A DNA stretch of 47,129 nt from Desulfobacterales bacterium (lineage in GTDB: Bacteria; Desulfobacterota; Desulfobacteria; Desulfobacterales; Desulfatibacillaceae): the NCBI GenBank assembly GCA_020060085.1, contig JAGVAW010000303.1, forward strand, positions 1 to 47,129, in the 5' to 3' direction. The translations under genes and the position numbers were made by a program. The notes under the pieces are model-generated. The model was not told the origin of the DNA and made no database searches. It saw nothing but the letters and a program-made list of their open reading frames with translations. Position 1 is the stretch's first letter. Every line of letters begins with the position of its first letter. Shown here in pieces: positions 28,628 through 36,325 of this stretch.

Positions 28628-28673
28628 AAAGGCCCGGAAACAGCAGAAAAATTCTGCGCCTCCAGGCCCTTTG
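28628..28673 (-). terminator. Intrinsic terminator of the selenoprotein peroxiredoxin gene
   Basis: In the minus direction AAAGG(G)CCTGGA pairs with TCCGGGCCTTT (11 bp, one bulged G), with an inner GCAGAA/TTCTGC hairpin and a short T run. It lies about 30 bases after the peroxiredoxin stop and before glgP. Confidence 0.7.
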
Positions 28674-28704
28674 TTTCGGATATATATTTTGATTTTTGCT
28701 GTCC

Positions 28705-29436
28705 TTAATCAAAGGCCATGTCTGTTTTCCAGACCTCCCAGACCTTGCCCACCAGATCCGGGCTTGGCTTCAAGGTCATTTTTCCCGGCTTCCACCCTGA
28801 AGGAGTTGCCTGGGTTCCCTTGCTTTCCCGTACAAGCTGGAATGCCTGTACCTGGCGGAATGTCTCGGAAACATTCCTGCCCACGGGCGGGGTGAGAACC
28901 TCGTAGCCCTGAACCTTGCCGTCCGGGTCGATTATGAAGCGGCCACGGGTTTCAACGCCCGACTCATCATCGTAAACCCCATACATGGTTCCCACCTTGC
29001 CGCCGCCATCCGAAAGCATGGGAAAGGGCACGCCCCCCTTGACCATCTTGGAAAGCTCGTTGTCATTCCACATTTTATGAACAAAAACGCTGTCAACGCT
29101 CATGGAAAGCACTTGAACGCCCAGCTTTTCAAGCTCTGAATTCTTCTCGGCGACCGCCGAGATCTCGGTTGCTCAAACAAAGGTGAAATCGCCCGGATAA
29201 AAACAGAGAAGAACCCATTTGCCGAGATATTCGTTAAGCTCCACGGTGACAAATTTGCCTTGAAAATAGGCCGGGGCAGTGAAATTGGGGGCCTTTTTGC
29301 CGACTTTGATCATTGATACCTCCCTGGCAGAAGAAAGGGGTTTTTCCTGCACCGCCTGTGCAGCGGCATCCTGGGTCTTGCCGCTTTGGCTGTCTTCAAC
29401 CGGCTTGGCGCAGCCTGGCTGGAAATCCTTTGGCAT
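28705..29436 (-). CDS. Selenocysteine-containing peroxiredoxin (AhpC/Prx family), TGA read as Sec
   Basis: A thiol-type peroxidase that reduces peroxides. Two open frames, 29436-29176 and 29172-28705, are joined in phase through a single TGA at 29175-29173. Upstream residues read PGDFTFV and downstream [10 protein letters not shown], so the TGA sits exactly where peroxiredoxins have the peroxidatic Cys (FTFVCPTE). The downstream half is fully conserved in type ([41 protein letters not shown]). The product is 243 residues from ATG 29436 (AAAGGAGG 6 bases upstream), with Sec at 88. An internal ATG 29313 (AGGGAGGT upstream) would put Sec at the classical position 47. No Cys follows the Sec, so the resolving thiol is external or N-terminal. 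A SECIS-like hairpin follows the TGA. Confidence 0.9.
29145..29162 (-). promoter_or_regulatory. Bacterial SECIS element of the peroxiredoxin
   Basis: Downstream of the TGA, after 10 bases, TCTCGGC pairs with GCCGAGA (7 bp) around a GGTC tetraloop (loop at 29155-29152, minus strand). The first loop bases are GG, and the loop begins 17 bases after the TGA. Both fit the bacterial SECIS consensus recognised by SelB. Confidence 0.8.
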
Positions 29437-29467
29437 GACATCCTCCTTTGGTTCCATTGAAAAAAAC

Positions 29468-29486
29468 ACGCAAAACAATTTTGCGT
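29468..29486. promoter_or_regulatory. Dyad/hairpin in the leader of the peroxiredoxin gene
   Basis: ACGCAAAA-N3-TTTTGCGT, an 8+8 perfect inverted repeat, lies 32 bases upstream of ATG 29436. In the minus direction it is followed by seven T, so it could be either an operator just after the transcription start or a leader terminator. Confidence 0.55.
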
Positions 29487-29496
29487 ATCAATAAAA

Positions 29497-29525
29497 TAAA
29501 TAGCCCAAATCCCTTTCAATTTCAA
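29497..29525 (-). promoter_or_regulatory. Predicted promoter of the peroxiredoxin gene
   Basis: On the minus strand TTGAAA (29525-29520), 17 bases, TATTTA (29502-29497). The expected start near 29490 is next to the dyad at 29468-29486. Confidence 0.45.
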
Positions 29526-29585
29526 GGTAAATAAAGAGAAAGGCCCGGATGATAAGGTGTTTGCCATCAGCCAGGCAGGTGCACA

Positions 29586-29609
29586 CTGACTTTGCTTCTG
29601 ACTTTGCTT
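29586..29609. repeat. Two perfect 12-base tandem repeats upstream of a promoter
   Basis: CTGACTTTGCTT occurs twice back to back (29586-29597 and 29598-29609), directly before the -35 box at 29611. The position suits an activator-binding site for the acyl-CoA dehydrogenase-like gene. Confidence 0.55.
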
Positions 29610-29610
29610 C

Positions 29611-29640
29611 TTGACACCCATACGCCGCCCCAGGTATCAT
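29611..29640 (+). promoter_or_regulatory. Predicted promoter of the 568-residue acyl-CoA dehydrogenase-like gene
   Basis: TTGACA (29611-29616), an 18-base spacer and TATCAT (29635-29640), about 60 bases upstream of ATG 29703. Confidence 0.6.
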
Positions 29641-29702
29641 AATTTTTTAACCTGCCGTATTGGCTTGTAAAACAAACACTTAATCATCCACAAGGAGAAG
29701 GC

Positions 29703-31409
29703 ATGCTGCTACTCAATCCAAAAAAATATCAGGACAGAGGATACCCGGACGCACGCTCCAAGGAAATCATGCTCAAGACCATTGAGTTTTTTGAAAACAA
29801 GGGCATGCAGAAAATGAAGGACGACACCTTCTCCTTTGAATTCACATGGGATTTTGCCGAATTCGTGAAAAAGGAGCGCATTTTTGAAACCCTTTTCCTG
29901 CCCAAGGGTTATGGGGACCCGGACCAGTATTACAGCACCTACAGGATGTATGAGTTTTCTGAGATTACCGGATTCTACGGCACAGCCTACTGGTATATGT
30001 ACCATGTTGCCACTCTTGGCCTGGACCCTGTTTTTCTGGGCGACAACGAGGAGTTGAAGCACCGGGCTGTTAAAACCCTGCGGGAAAACCCCTGCTGCGG
30101 CTTTGGCCTTTCAGAAAAGGAGCACGGGGCAGACATCTACTCAACGGAAATGAAGCTCTACCCCCAGCCGGACGGCACCTACCTGGCCCGCGGCAGCAAG
30201 TATTATATCGGCAACGGAAATACGGCTTCCCTTATCACCGTGTTTGCCAAAATAGATGGCACGGATGAATATGTGTTTTTTGTGGTGGATTCCAATCACG
30301 AAAAATACGAGTGCGTCAAAAACATCATCATGGCCCAGAATTATGTTGCCGAGTTCAAGCTTCACGATTACCCCATAACAGATGCCGACATAAGCGCTCG
30401 CGGTCCCAAGGCCTGGGACGACATGCTAAACACCATCAACATCTGCAAGTTCAACATAGGCTCCGGCGCAACGGGCATTGTCACCCATTCATTTTATGAA
30501 TCTTTAAACCACGCTGCCCACAGGAATGTTTACGGCAAGTTCGTGACCGAGTTCCCCCATGTTAAGCGCCTTTTTATGGATTCTTACTTGCGGATTGTGG
30601 GCATGAAGCTTTTCGGCCTGCGCGCCACGGACTACATGCGGGCTGCCTCCGCCCAGGACAAGCGCTATCTGCTTTACAACCCCATAATGAAGATGAAGGT
30701 GGCCATCCAGGGCGAGGAAGTTCACGAAATGCTCTGGGACATAATTGCAGCCAAGGGCTTTGAAAAGGACAACTACTTTTCCCAGGCTGTTGTTGAACTG
30801 CGCGGATTTCCCAAGCTGGAAGGGACCCGCCATGTGAACATGGCTCTCATTGCCAAGCTGTTGCCCAACTATTTCTTCAATCCTGCGCCTTATCAGGAAA
30901 TTCCTAAGATGAACGGCGCGCAGAATGATGACTTCCTCTTCCAGCAGGGCCGCACACGGGGCTACGGCAAAATCCAGTTCCACGATTTTAACATTGCCTA
31001 CAATTCTGTGGATCTCCCCAACATCAGGGTATTCAAGGAGCAGATTAAGGCATATCAGGATTTTATAATGATTTCGGGCATGGAATTGGGCGAGCAGATG
31101 AAAAACGATTTTGATTTTCTGCTTGCTGTGGGCGAAATCTTTACCCTGGTGGCCTACGGCCAGCTCATCATTGAAAGCGCGAAGATTGAAAAGCTTGATG
31201 ACGACCAGCTTGATATGCTTTTTAATGTCTTTGTGAGGGATTTTTCCCGTTATGCCCTGGATATTCAGGGCAAGTCCGCGGCCACACCGGCCCAGCAGGA
31301 GGCCTGCTACAAGATGATAAAGGCCCCTGTGCATGATGAAGAGAAGTTTGAGCGTGTTCTGAAAAACAATGTTTATTCACTGGTTGATGAATATATAATG
31401 AACCCGTAA
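29703..31409 (+). CDS. Divergent acyl-CoA dehydrogenase-like flavoprotein (568 residues)
   Basis: Larger than ordinary acyl-CoA dehydrogenases (about 380). The fold is recognisable: an N-terminal helical part, a middle beta domain (CCGFGLSEKEHGADIYSTEMKL, then ARGSKYYIGNGNTASLITVFAK, equivalent to the usual TEPxxGSD and KxxITN blocks), and a C-terminal helical part. A Glu in the C-terminal stretch LEGTRHVNMAL aligns by eye with the medium-chain catalytic base (EGT motif). About 170 residues follow this point, unlike normal enzymes. Start ATG 29703 has AAGGAG upstream. It has its own promoter, preceded by a 12-base tandem repeat, and is divergent from the selenoprotein gene. The substrate is unknown. 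Confidence 0.78.
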   Translation: MLLLNPKKYQDRGYPDARSKEIMLKTIEFFENKGMQKMKDDTFSFEFTWDFAEFVKKERIFETLFLPKGYGDPDQYYSTYRMYEFSEITGFYGTAYWYMYHVATLGLDPVFLGDNEELKHRAVKTLRENPCCGFGLSEKEHGADIYSTEMKLYPQPDGTYLARGSKYYIGNGNTASLITVFAKIDGTDEYVFFVVDSNHEKYECVKNIIMAQNYVAEFKLHDYPITDADISARGPKAWDDMLNTINICKFNIGSGATGIVTHSFYESLNHAAHRNVYGKFVTEFPHVKRLFMDSYLRIVGMKLFGLRATDYMRAASAQDKRYLLYNPIMKMKVAIQGEEVHEMLWDIIAAKGFEKDNYFSQAVVELRGFPKLEGTRHVNMALIAKLLPNYFFNPAPYQEIPKMNGAQNDDFLFQQGRTRGYGKIQFHDFNIAYNSVDLPNIRVFKEQIKAYQDFIMISGMELGEQMKNDFDFLLAVGEIFTLVAYGQLIIESAKIEKLDDDQLDMLFNVFVRDFSRYALDIQGKSAATPAQQEACYKMIKAPVHDEEKFERVLKNNVYSLVDEYIMNP

Positions 31410-31423
31410 AAGCCTTTAAAAAA

Positions 31424-31465
31424 GCCGGACCGCCCTTTGGGCAAGCCTTCACAGGGCGGTCCGGC
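31424..31465. terminator. Perfect 12-bp stem-loop after the acyl-CoA dehydrogenase-like gene
   Basis: GCCGGACCGCCC (31424-31435) pairs perfectly with 31454-31465 around an 18-base loop, 15 bases after the stop. In the plus direction it lacks a T run; in the minus direction it is followed by six T. It may end or stabilise the plus transcript, or stop antisense transcription. Confidence 0.5.
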
Positions 31466-31826
31466 AGCTCCACGATTCTGGTCAGCCCCCTCCTGCTCCG
31501 ACAACCCCGAATTGCGCATCAAAATCTTCTGCAGCAACAGCTTTGGCTGTTTGTAAACACTGAACCACCACAAGCATTTCAGTATATTACACGGGAAAAT
31601 TAGGTGTGTGCAGGGGAAAATGTTACAAGAGGCTTGCAATTTGGCTTATTTTCCATTATTTTGTTTGAAAAACAAATTTTCCTTTAGCGTTGGCATGATC
31701 AACATTTGCTGATTTACTATCTATGAGTCAAACAGTGCCCAAAAGTTTTTTCCTTTCCGGCATTGAAAAACTATTTAAATAAGCCGGGTAAAATCTTTTT
31801 TTAAGACTGATAAAGGAGTAATTTTT
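31466..31826. other. Intergenic region before the EAL gene
   Basis: About 360 bases, A/T-rich in the second half. No gene supported and no convincing promoter pair identified. A ribosome binding site (AAGGAGTA) for the EAL gene is at its end. Confidence 0.4.
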
Positions 31827-33155
31827 ATGGACCAGCCTAGCAAAAAGGAAAAGCGCCAGGTTTCGGTTTCCATCCACGAGAGCTTTTATTATGACAGGGT
31901 TCTGGAGCTACCCACTGTTATAAAGGAATATGAGCATGTAGAAAGAATATTAAATGATCTTCAGTATATGGCCTGCATAACTGTCCAGATTGAGCAGCTT
32001 TCCAAAATCGAATATCAATACGGTTCAAGCTCTTATAACTACCTTTTGCAACGCATAACGGAAATTTTAAAGGAAATAAAAAACAGGGAGTTTCGGGGGC
32101 AGGATATCTTTGTTGTTGATTTATACGACACAGACACCTTCTGCATTTTCCTTTCGCCTCCGCGCCACGACCGGACACAGCTTGTCTATCACCTGGAAGC
32201 CATTGCAGAGCGCATCCGCTTCACCTTGGAGCAGCAGGTTTTTCACCTTCTGTATCCATATCTTAAAGAATACTCGCGGCCAAACATCGGTTATGCCCTG
32301 GAAATAAAAAACCCCATGGTCAACAACATGAGGCTTATCCGGCAACTGGTCCGCAACGCGAAAAAAATGGGCGAGTTCATGGCTGCCAAGCGCAGCTACA
32401 CCTCACGCTATCAACTCCAAAAAATCATAATCGAGCGCGATATCCGCACGGTCTTTCAGCCCATTGTCTCTCTGGAAAGCCTTGATGTCATCGGCTACGA
32501 GGCCCTTTCGCGCGGGCCTGACGGCTCGGAGTTTGAAAGCCCCACGCTGCTTTTTCTGGTGGCTGCAGAATCCGGGCTTTCCTTTGAGCTTGACCGCATC
32601 TGCCGCCGCAAGGCGCTTGAGGCGGTGCGCGATGTGGATGTTAACACCAAAATCTTTGTCAACACCCTTTCCATGACAATCCATGACCCGGAATTCCGGG
32701 GCCTTTACCTTAAGGAACTGCTGGAAGACTTGGCATTGAAGCCTGAAAATGTGGTTTTCGAGATCTCTGAAAAGCTTGCAATAGACAACTACGAGCTTTT
32801 CCGGGACGCAATGCAGCATTACACGGATGTGGGCATTGTTCATGCTGGCGATGACATGGGTACGGGCTATTCGGACCTTGAGCGCATAATGGAGTTAAAC
32901 CCCGGATTTTTGAAGGTTGACATATCCTTTGTGCGCGGCGTTGACAAAAGCTACATGAAACAGCAGATAATCACGGCCATGAGTACCCTTTCAAGAAACA
33001 TAGGGTCCCAGATTATCGTGGAAGGCATTGAAACAAGGGAGGAGTACGAAACCCTCAAACAGCTTGGAGTGCCTTTTGGGCAGGGCTTTTTGTTTGCACG
33101 GCCATGTCACGAGCTTGTTTCGGATTGCTCCGGCTTTCTGCACGCTGTAAATTGA
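31827..33155 (+). CDS. EAL-domain cyclic-di-GMP phosphodiesterase with degenerate GGDEF-like N-terminus
   Basis: 442 residues, cytoplasmic, no membrane segment. Residues about 45-190 resemble a GGDEF fold but lack the GGDEF motif, so no cyclase activity is expected. The EAL domain (about 200-440) keeps the key residues: EALSR (225-229), the Asn of NTLS, the Glu of VFEISEKL, DDMGTGYSDLERI, LKVDISFVRG, IIVEGIETREE and GQGFLFARP. A catalytically active c-di-GMP hydrolase is therefore plausible. There is no sensor domain other than the N-terminal part. It forms a single-gene unit followed by a weak hairpin terminator. Confidence 0.85.
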   Translation: MDQPSKKEKRQVSVSIHESFYYDRVLELPTVIKEYEHVERILNDLQYMACITVQIEQLSKIEYQYGSSSYNYLLQRITEILKEIKNREFRGQDIFVVDLYDTDTFCIFLSPPRHDRTQLVYHLEAIAERIRFTLEQQVFHLLYPYLKEYSRPNIGYALEIKNPMVNNMRLIRQLVRNAKKMGEFMAAKRSYTSRYQLQKIIIERDIRTVFQPIVSLESLDVIGYEALSRGPDGSEFESPTLLFLVAAESGLSFELDRICRRKALEAVRDVDVNTKIFVNTLSMTIHDPEFRGLYLKELLEDLALKPENVVFEISEKLAIDNYELFRDAMQHYTDVGIVHAGDDMGTGYSDLERIMELNPGFLKVDISFVRGVDKSYMKQQIITAMSTLSRNIGSQIIVEGIETREEYETLKQLGVPFGQGFLFARPCHELVSDCSGFLHAVN

Positions 33156-33319
33156 ATTCGCGGAAGCGCCTGGGGATGAGCCTTGTCCAAAAAGCTTGCG
33201 AAGTTGCCTGTTTTTCTGCTACGACTCGCGTTTATGCACCTTGGAACAATTTTTGGCTCCTGGTGCAGCAAACTTGTTCGCCAGGCGCAGAGGCCTATTA
33301 GGTTTAATGGCAGCTTTTG

Positions 33320-33345
33320 CCCGGCAGACAAAATGCCGGGTTTAT
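33320..33345 (+). terminator. Possible terminator after the EAL gene
   Basis: CCCGGCA (33320-33326) and TGCCGGG (33334-33340) form a 7-bp stem with a 7-base loop and a short T-rich tail, 165 bases after the EAL stop. The rest of the gap 33156-33458 shows no supported gene. Confidence 0.4.
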
Positions 33346-33458
33346 GCTTTGATGGTGTTTATCGGCCCGAAGGGCTAAAATGGTTTCTTTTTCACCGCGG
33401 GGGTCCGGCTTTCATTTTGCCGGCGCGGTCAGCCTTTTAAAACCGCCAGGGGGGTGTC

Positions 33459-33986
33459 ATGTCAAACAGTACGGAAAAAATTCTATTTGCAACAGACTTA
33501 AGCGAAGATGCGCCCAAAGTTTTCGAGTATGCCGTGCGCCTGGCCAACGGCCTTTGTTGCAGCCTTGTCATCATGCATGTTCTGGAGGGCACCTCCTATG
33601 CGGCTGACAACCGCCTGCTCAACATCATCAGCAAGGAAAAACTCGATGAAATAAAAGAGCGCAACAAGGAGAAGGCCCACGACAAGCTCATTGCCAAGGC
33701 CCGTGACGGCAGAATCATTCATCAGGCCCTGACTGCTATGTATGACGACAAGCTTCTTTCCTTGGAGGAATGCCGTCTTCAGATGGATCAGATTGTCATT
33801 GAAGAGGGCCATGTTGCGGAAATGCTGGTGGAAAAAGCAAAAGCTTTAGGGTGCAGCTACATTGTGATGGGCCATTACCAGCGCGGCATTCTGGAAAAAG
33901 GGCCGCTTTCCAGCACAGTCCGGGGCGTTCTTAAAAGGACCAAAATCCCTGTTGTGCTGGTTCCGGTCAAGGGGCTTAAAAAATAG
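33459..33986 (+). CDS. Universal stress protein (UspA family)
   Basis: Cytoplasmic nucleotide-binding stress protein, 175 residues, one Usp domain. The N-terminus KILFATDLSEDAPKVFEYAVRLA and a C-terminal glycine-rich ATP-loop-like stretch (VMGHYQRGILEKGPLSSTVRGVLKRTKIPVVLV, i.e. G-x2-G-x9-G-S/T) place it with ATP-binding members. An insert of about 30 residues between beta-2 and helix 2 (IKERNKEKAHDKLIAKARD) adds length over the usual 145. ATG 33459 has GGGGGG upstream. It is a monocistronic unit with a strong bidirectional terminator. Confidence 0.88.
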   Translation: MSNSTEKILFATDLSEDAPKVFEYAVRLANGLCCSLVIMHVLEGTSYAADNRLLNIISKEKLDEIKERNKEKAHDKLIAKARDGRIIHQALTAMYDDKLLSLEECRLQMDQIVIEEGHVAEMLVEKAKALGCSYIVMGHYQRGILEKGPLSSTVRGVLKRTKIPVVLVPVKGLKK

Positions 33987-34031
33987 GCCTTTGCCTGCTT
34001 TGCCGGAATACGCCTCTTTGTTTTGCAGACT

Positions 34032-34072
34032 AAAAAAGCCCGAAACCGGCAATCCGGTTTCGGGCTTTTTTT
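34032..34072. terminator. Bidirectional intrinsic terminator between usp and DUF3108 genes
   Basis: Perfect 18-bp stem (34032-34049 with 34054-34071) closing a CAAT loop, with A run on one side and T run on the other. It serves the convergent genes on both strands. Confidence 0.92.
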
Positions 34073-34095
34073 AAGTATTACCTTTAGGCCGCTTT

Positions 34096-34893
34096 TCAAT
34101 GGGCTATGTTATGGGCCTCTTCAAGCTCTGCTGTAAAGCTGCCGATGACCACCGCGCTTCTCACACGAAGCACTATTTTGCGGGCATCATCTGAAAGCCA
34201 TACCTGGAGCTTGGCGTGGGGGCTTTGCTCAAACACCCCTCCGATGTGTGTCAGTTCCGGCTCAAAAAGCACGCTCGGAAAGTTTCCGGCCTTCACCTTC
34301 CGGTTTTCCCTTTTTACCACCTTGCCTTTACCCATTACCATGCGTTTTCCGTCTGTAACCGGAATTTCATGGATGCCGCCCGGTTGCATGGACTCCATGC
34401 GGAAGCGGTAAAACACTGAAAGCGGATCAAAGGCCCCTTCCATGAGAGGTGTTTCGCGCTCCAGTTTGCCGTCCTCAAAAAAATGGGCCACCTTGTTTTC
34501 CCAGTCGAACTCCACAATCACATCGTGGATTGAGCTTCCCTCCCGCTGCTCCTTAACATAGCCTATGGTTCTGGTCATATCCATGTCGCAGTAAGCGTCA
34601 ATAACATTTCTCACCTTAAAAAAATTGTCCACAAACTCGTTTGTTCTGGCGGTAAGGCGAAAATGTTTTGCAGGCTGGCCCTTGTAAACAGTATCCGGCA
34701 TGACCTCCAGCACGGCCTGACCTGCAGGGATAAAGGCCCATTTAAGGCCGAATACAAGTTTTTCCCCCGGCAGAAAGGGCAGGACCTTTTTTCCCGTATC
34801 GCCAGCGATGCAAAAGGCCGGAAGCACAAAGGCCAAAAAAAGCCCTGCAACAATGATAAAAGCCAAGCCCTTAAGCAGCGGTGCCTTACGCAT
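34096..34893 (-). CDS. Exported DUF3108 domain-containing protein
   Basis: 265 residues from ATG 34893 (AAGG 7 bases upstream); the frame opens at 34980, but its first 29 codons are not typical. A signal peptide (MRKAPLLKGLAFIIVAGLFLAF...FCIA) is followed by a mature periplasmic protein. The repeated beta-strand pattern with LPGEKLVFGLKWAFIPAGQAVLEV at the start of the mature part, then DPLSVFYRFR and a C-terminal LSDDARKIVLRVRS, is characteristic of DUF3108. The function of the family is unknown; it is envelope-associated. It converges with the Usp gene. Confidence 0.78.
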   Translation of the reverse strand: MRKAPLLKGLAFIIVAGLFLAFVLPAFCIAGDTGKKVLPFLPGEKLVFGLKWAFIPAGQAVLEVMPDTVYKGQPAKHFRLTARTNEFVDNFFKVRNVIDAYCDMDMTRTIGYVKEQREGSSIHDVIVEFDWENKVAHFFEDGKLERETPLMEGAFDPLSVFYRFRMESMQPGGIHEIPVTDGKRMVMGKGKVVKRENRKVKAGNFPSVLFEPELTHIGGVFEQSPHAKLQVWLSDDARKIVLRVRSAVVIGSFTAELEEAHNIAH

Positions 34894-35363
34894 GGAAAAA
34901 CCTTTCAGCTTGTTGAAAACGCAATTAAACACTCCAAAACCAAAAAAGCCAAAAATATGCAAAAACCAATCTAACCCCAAAAGTACCTTGTTTGAAAGAA
35001 AAAACGATTAAGTTGTTTGTTTTGCAAGGGGCTGTTGCATGGTAATACCCCTGGCCCAGACTTTTAAATGGCAGCAATGCCTTGAGTGAAAACTCCCGGA
35101 GAATTTGCAGGAAAGAGCTGCAAAAAGCTATCCCCTTCAAAAAGACAGGCTCTGTTCGCAAAGGGCATAAGCAGGTTTTGGCAGGCCTTTTGACCGGGGT
35201 CAACTTCAGTCTGCCTGCACCTCCCTTGACAAAAAAAGCATCCAGCCGTAAAAATGCGCAGGGTGGTAAATTTACTCCTCTTCCTTGGTCTTGTGTCTTT
35301 TTGTACCGTGCAGGCAAATTGAAAGCAGCAGGCGTCATACAAGATGCCGAAAGGATATTTTCA
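34894..35363. other. Intergenic region with a promoter for the 35364 gene
   Basis: No protein gene is supported here although a frame is open from 35082. It holds the divergent start of the DUF3108 gene and a predicted promoter at 35226-35254. Nothing else was recognised. Confidence 0.4.
35226..35254 (+). promoter_or_regulatory. Predicted promoter of the secreted BamE-like-tail protein gene
   Basis: TTGACA (35226-35231), 17 bases, TAAAAA (35249-35254), about 110 bases upstream of ATG 35364. Because it lies within the longer frame from 35082, it supports the shorter gene. Confidence 0.5.
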
Positions 35364-36215
35364 ATGAAACGAATCCTGGTGTTGGCTCTTATTGTCTGCA
35401 TGGGCTTTACTGCCGGAACGGCGCAGGCTTCCAGGGACATATTCGTTACCCAGGCCTATGTGCTAAAGCCCTGGGACAGCAAGAACGACGCCAAAATATA
35501 TTGCCTGGTTTTCCTCCAGCAAAGGGTGGCCCAGGAAGTGGCTGCATATGCCAAAACCCTTCCGCGCGTAAAAGAGCTGAATTTGGAAGAGGAAGTCCTT
35601 GTTTATGCGGTGCCCCGTTTTTATGATCTGCAGATTATTGATGAGCGGTTTGCCGTGCATGAGGACGAGCAGATAATGCTCACCATGTCCGGCAAGGCTC
35701 TTGTAAGGCCAGATGAGCTTGCCCTTGGATTGGAAACCCTGGTTGGTAATCCCCAGCGCATGGCCCAGGTGCTCAATGACCAGCAGATGCAGTGGAAGCA
35801 GGGCACAACACCTGGGGCGGGTACGCCTCCTCCGGGGCCTGCCCCAACAGGTATGGAGCTTGAGTATCCGGTTGCTCCCCCTCAAAGACAGGCCCCTGCT
35901 GCCTTCATATCCCCAATCCCTGCTTCCGAAGAGCCTGCTGCCGTATCCGGCTCGGATCAGGGTTTTTCACCCATGCTTCCTGCAAGTCTTCGGCCCATCA
36001 GCAGCCTGCGTTCGGGCATGACCTACCAGGAAATGATTGCCGTTGTGGGCCTTCCTTCATCAAAAACATCCTGCGATGACAGGCTTTTTTATCTTTACGG
36101 AGACAAATGGGTATATCTGGCCAAGGGTCGCATTGTGGGCTACATTCTTATTGGTGACTGGCAAGGCCCTTGCCACCCCTATGTTTCCTTCATGGGTGAA
36201 ATTAAATATTTCTAG
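35364..36215 (+). CDS. Exported protein with proline-rich linker and BamE-like C-terminal segment
   Basis: 283 residues from ATG 35364 (AAAGGA 8 bases upstream). The signal peptide is MKRILVLALIVCMGFTAGTAQA; there is no lipobox Cys. The N-terminal domain (about 25-155) is unfamiliar. A Pro/Ala-rich linker (about 156-225) joins it to a C-terminal segment (about 230-283) with GMTYQEMIAVVGLP and then YLYGDKWVYLAKGRIVGYI. This recalls the SmpA/BamE fold, where a G-M-T pattern precedes a helix and two strands. The similarity is by eye only. It is a periplasmic protein with no known function. The frame is open up to 35082, but that part lacks a start signal. Confidence 0.7.
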   Translation: MKRILVLALIVCMGFTAGTAQASRDIFVTQAYVLKPWDSKNDAKIYCLVFLQQRVAQEVAAYAKTLPRVKELNLEEEVLVYAVPRFYDLQIIDERFAVHEDEQIMLTMSGKALVRPDELALGLETLVGNPQRMAQVLNDQQMQWKQGTTPGAGTPPPGPAPTGMELEYPVAPPQRQAPAAFISPIPASEEPAAVSGSDQGFSPMLPASLRPISSLRSGMTYQEMIAVVGLPSSKTSCDDRLFYLYGDKWVYLAKGRIVGYILIGDWQGPCHPYVSFMGEIKYF

Positions 36216-36325
36216 GTAATCTGATTAAGACTCCGGCCTTTCTTGCCTCTTAAATGATTTTGCCCCAATGTTTCCGTGGACCGGCCTGCGGAAACCCGCG
36301 GGCCGCCAGGTTTTGATAGTGCATC

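Noticed and set aside
28705-29436. Reading the TGA in the peroxiredoxin as a pseudogene or sequencing error
   Set aside because: Both halves are intact and well conserved in type, the TGA is at the peroxidatic position, and a SECIS-like hairpin with GG loop follows at the right distance.
35082-35363. N-terminal extension of the exported protein to 35082
   Set aside because: No ribosome binding site, a promoter lies inside it, and only ATG 35364 begins with a signal peptide.
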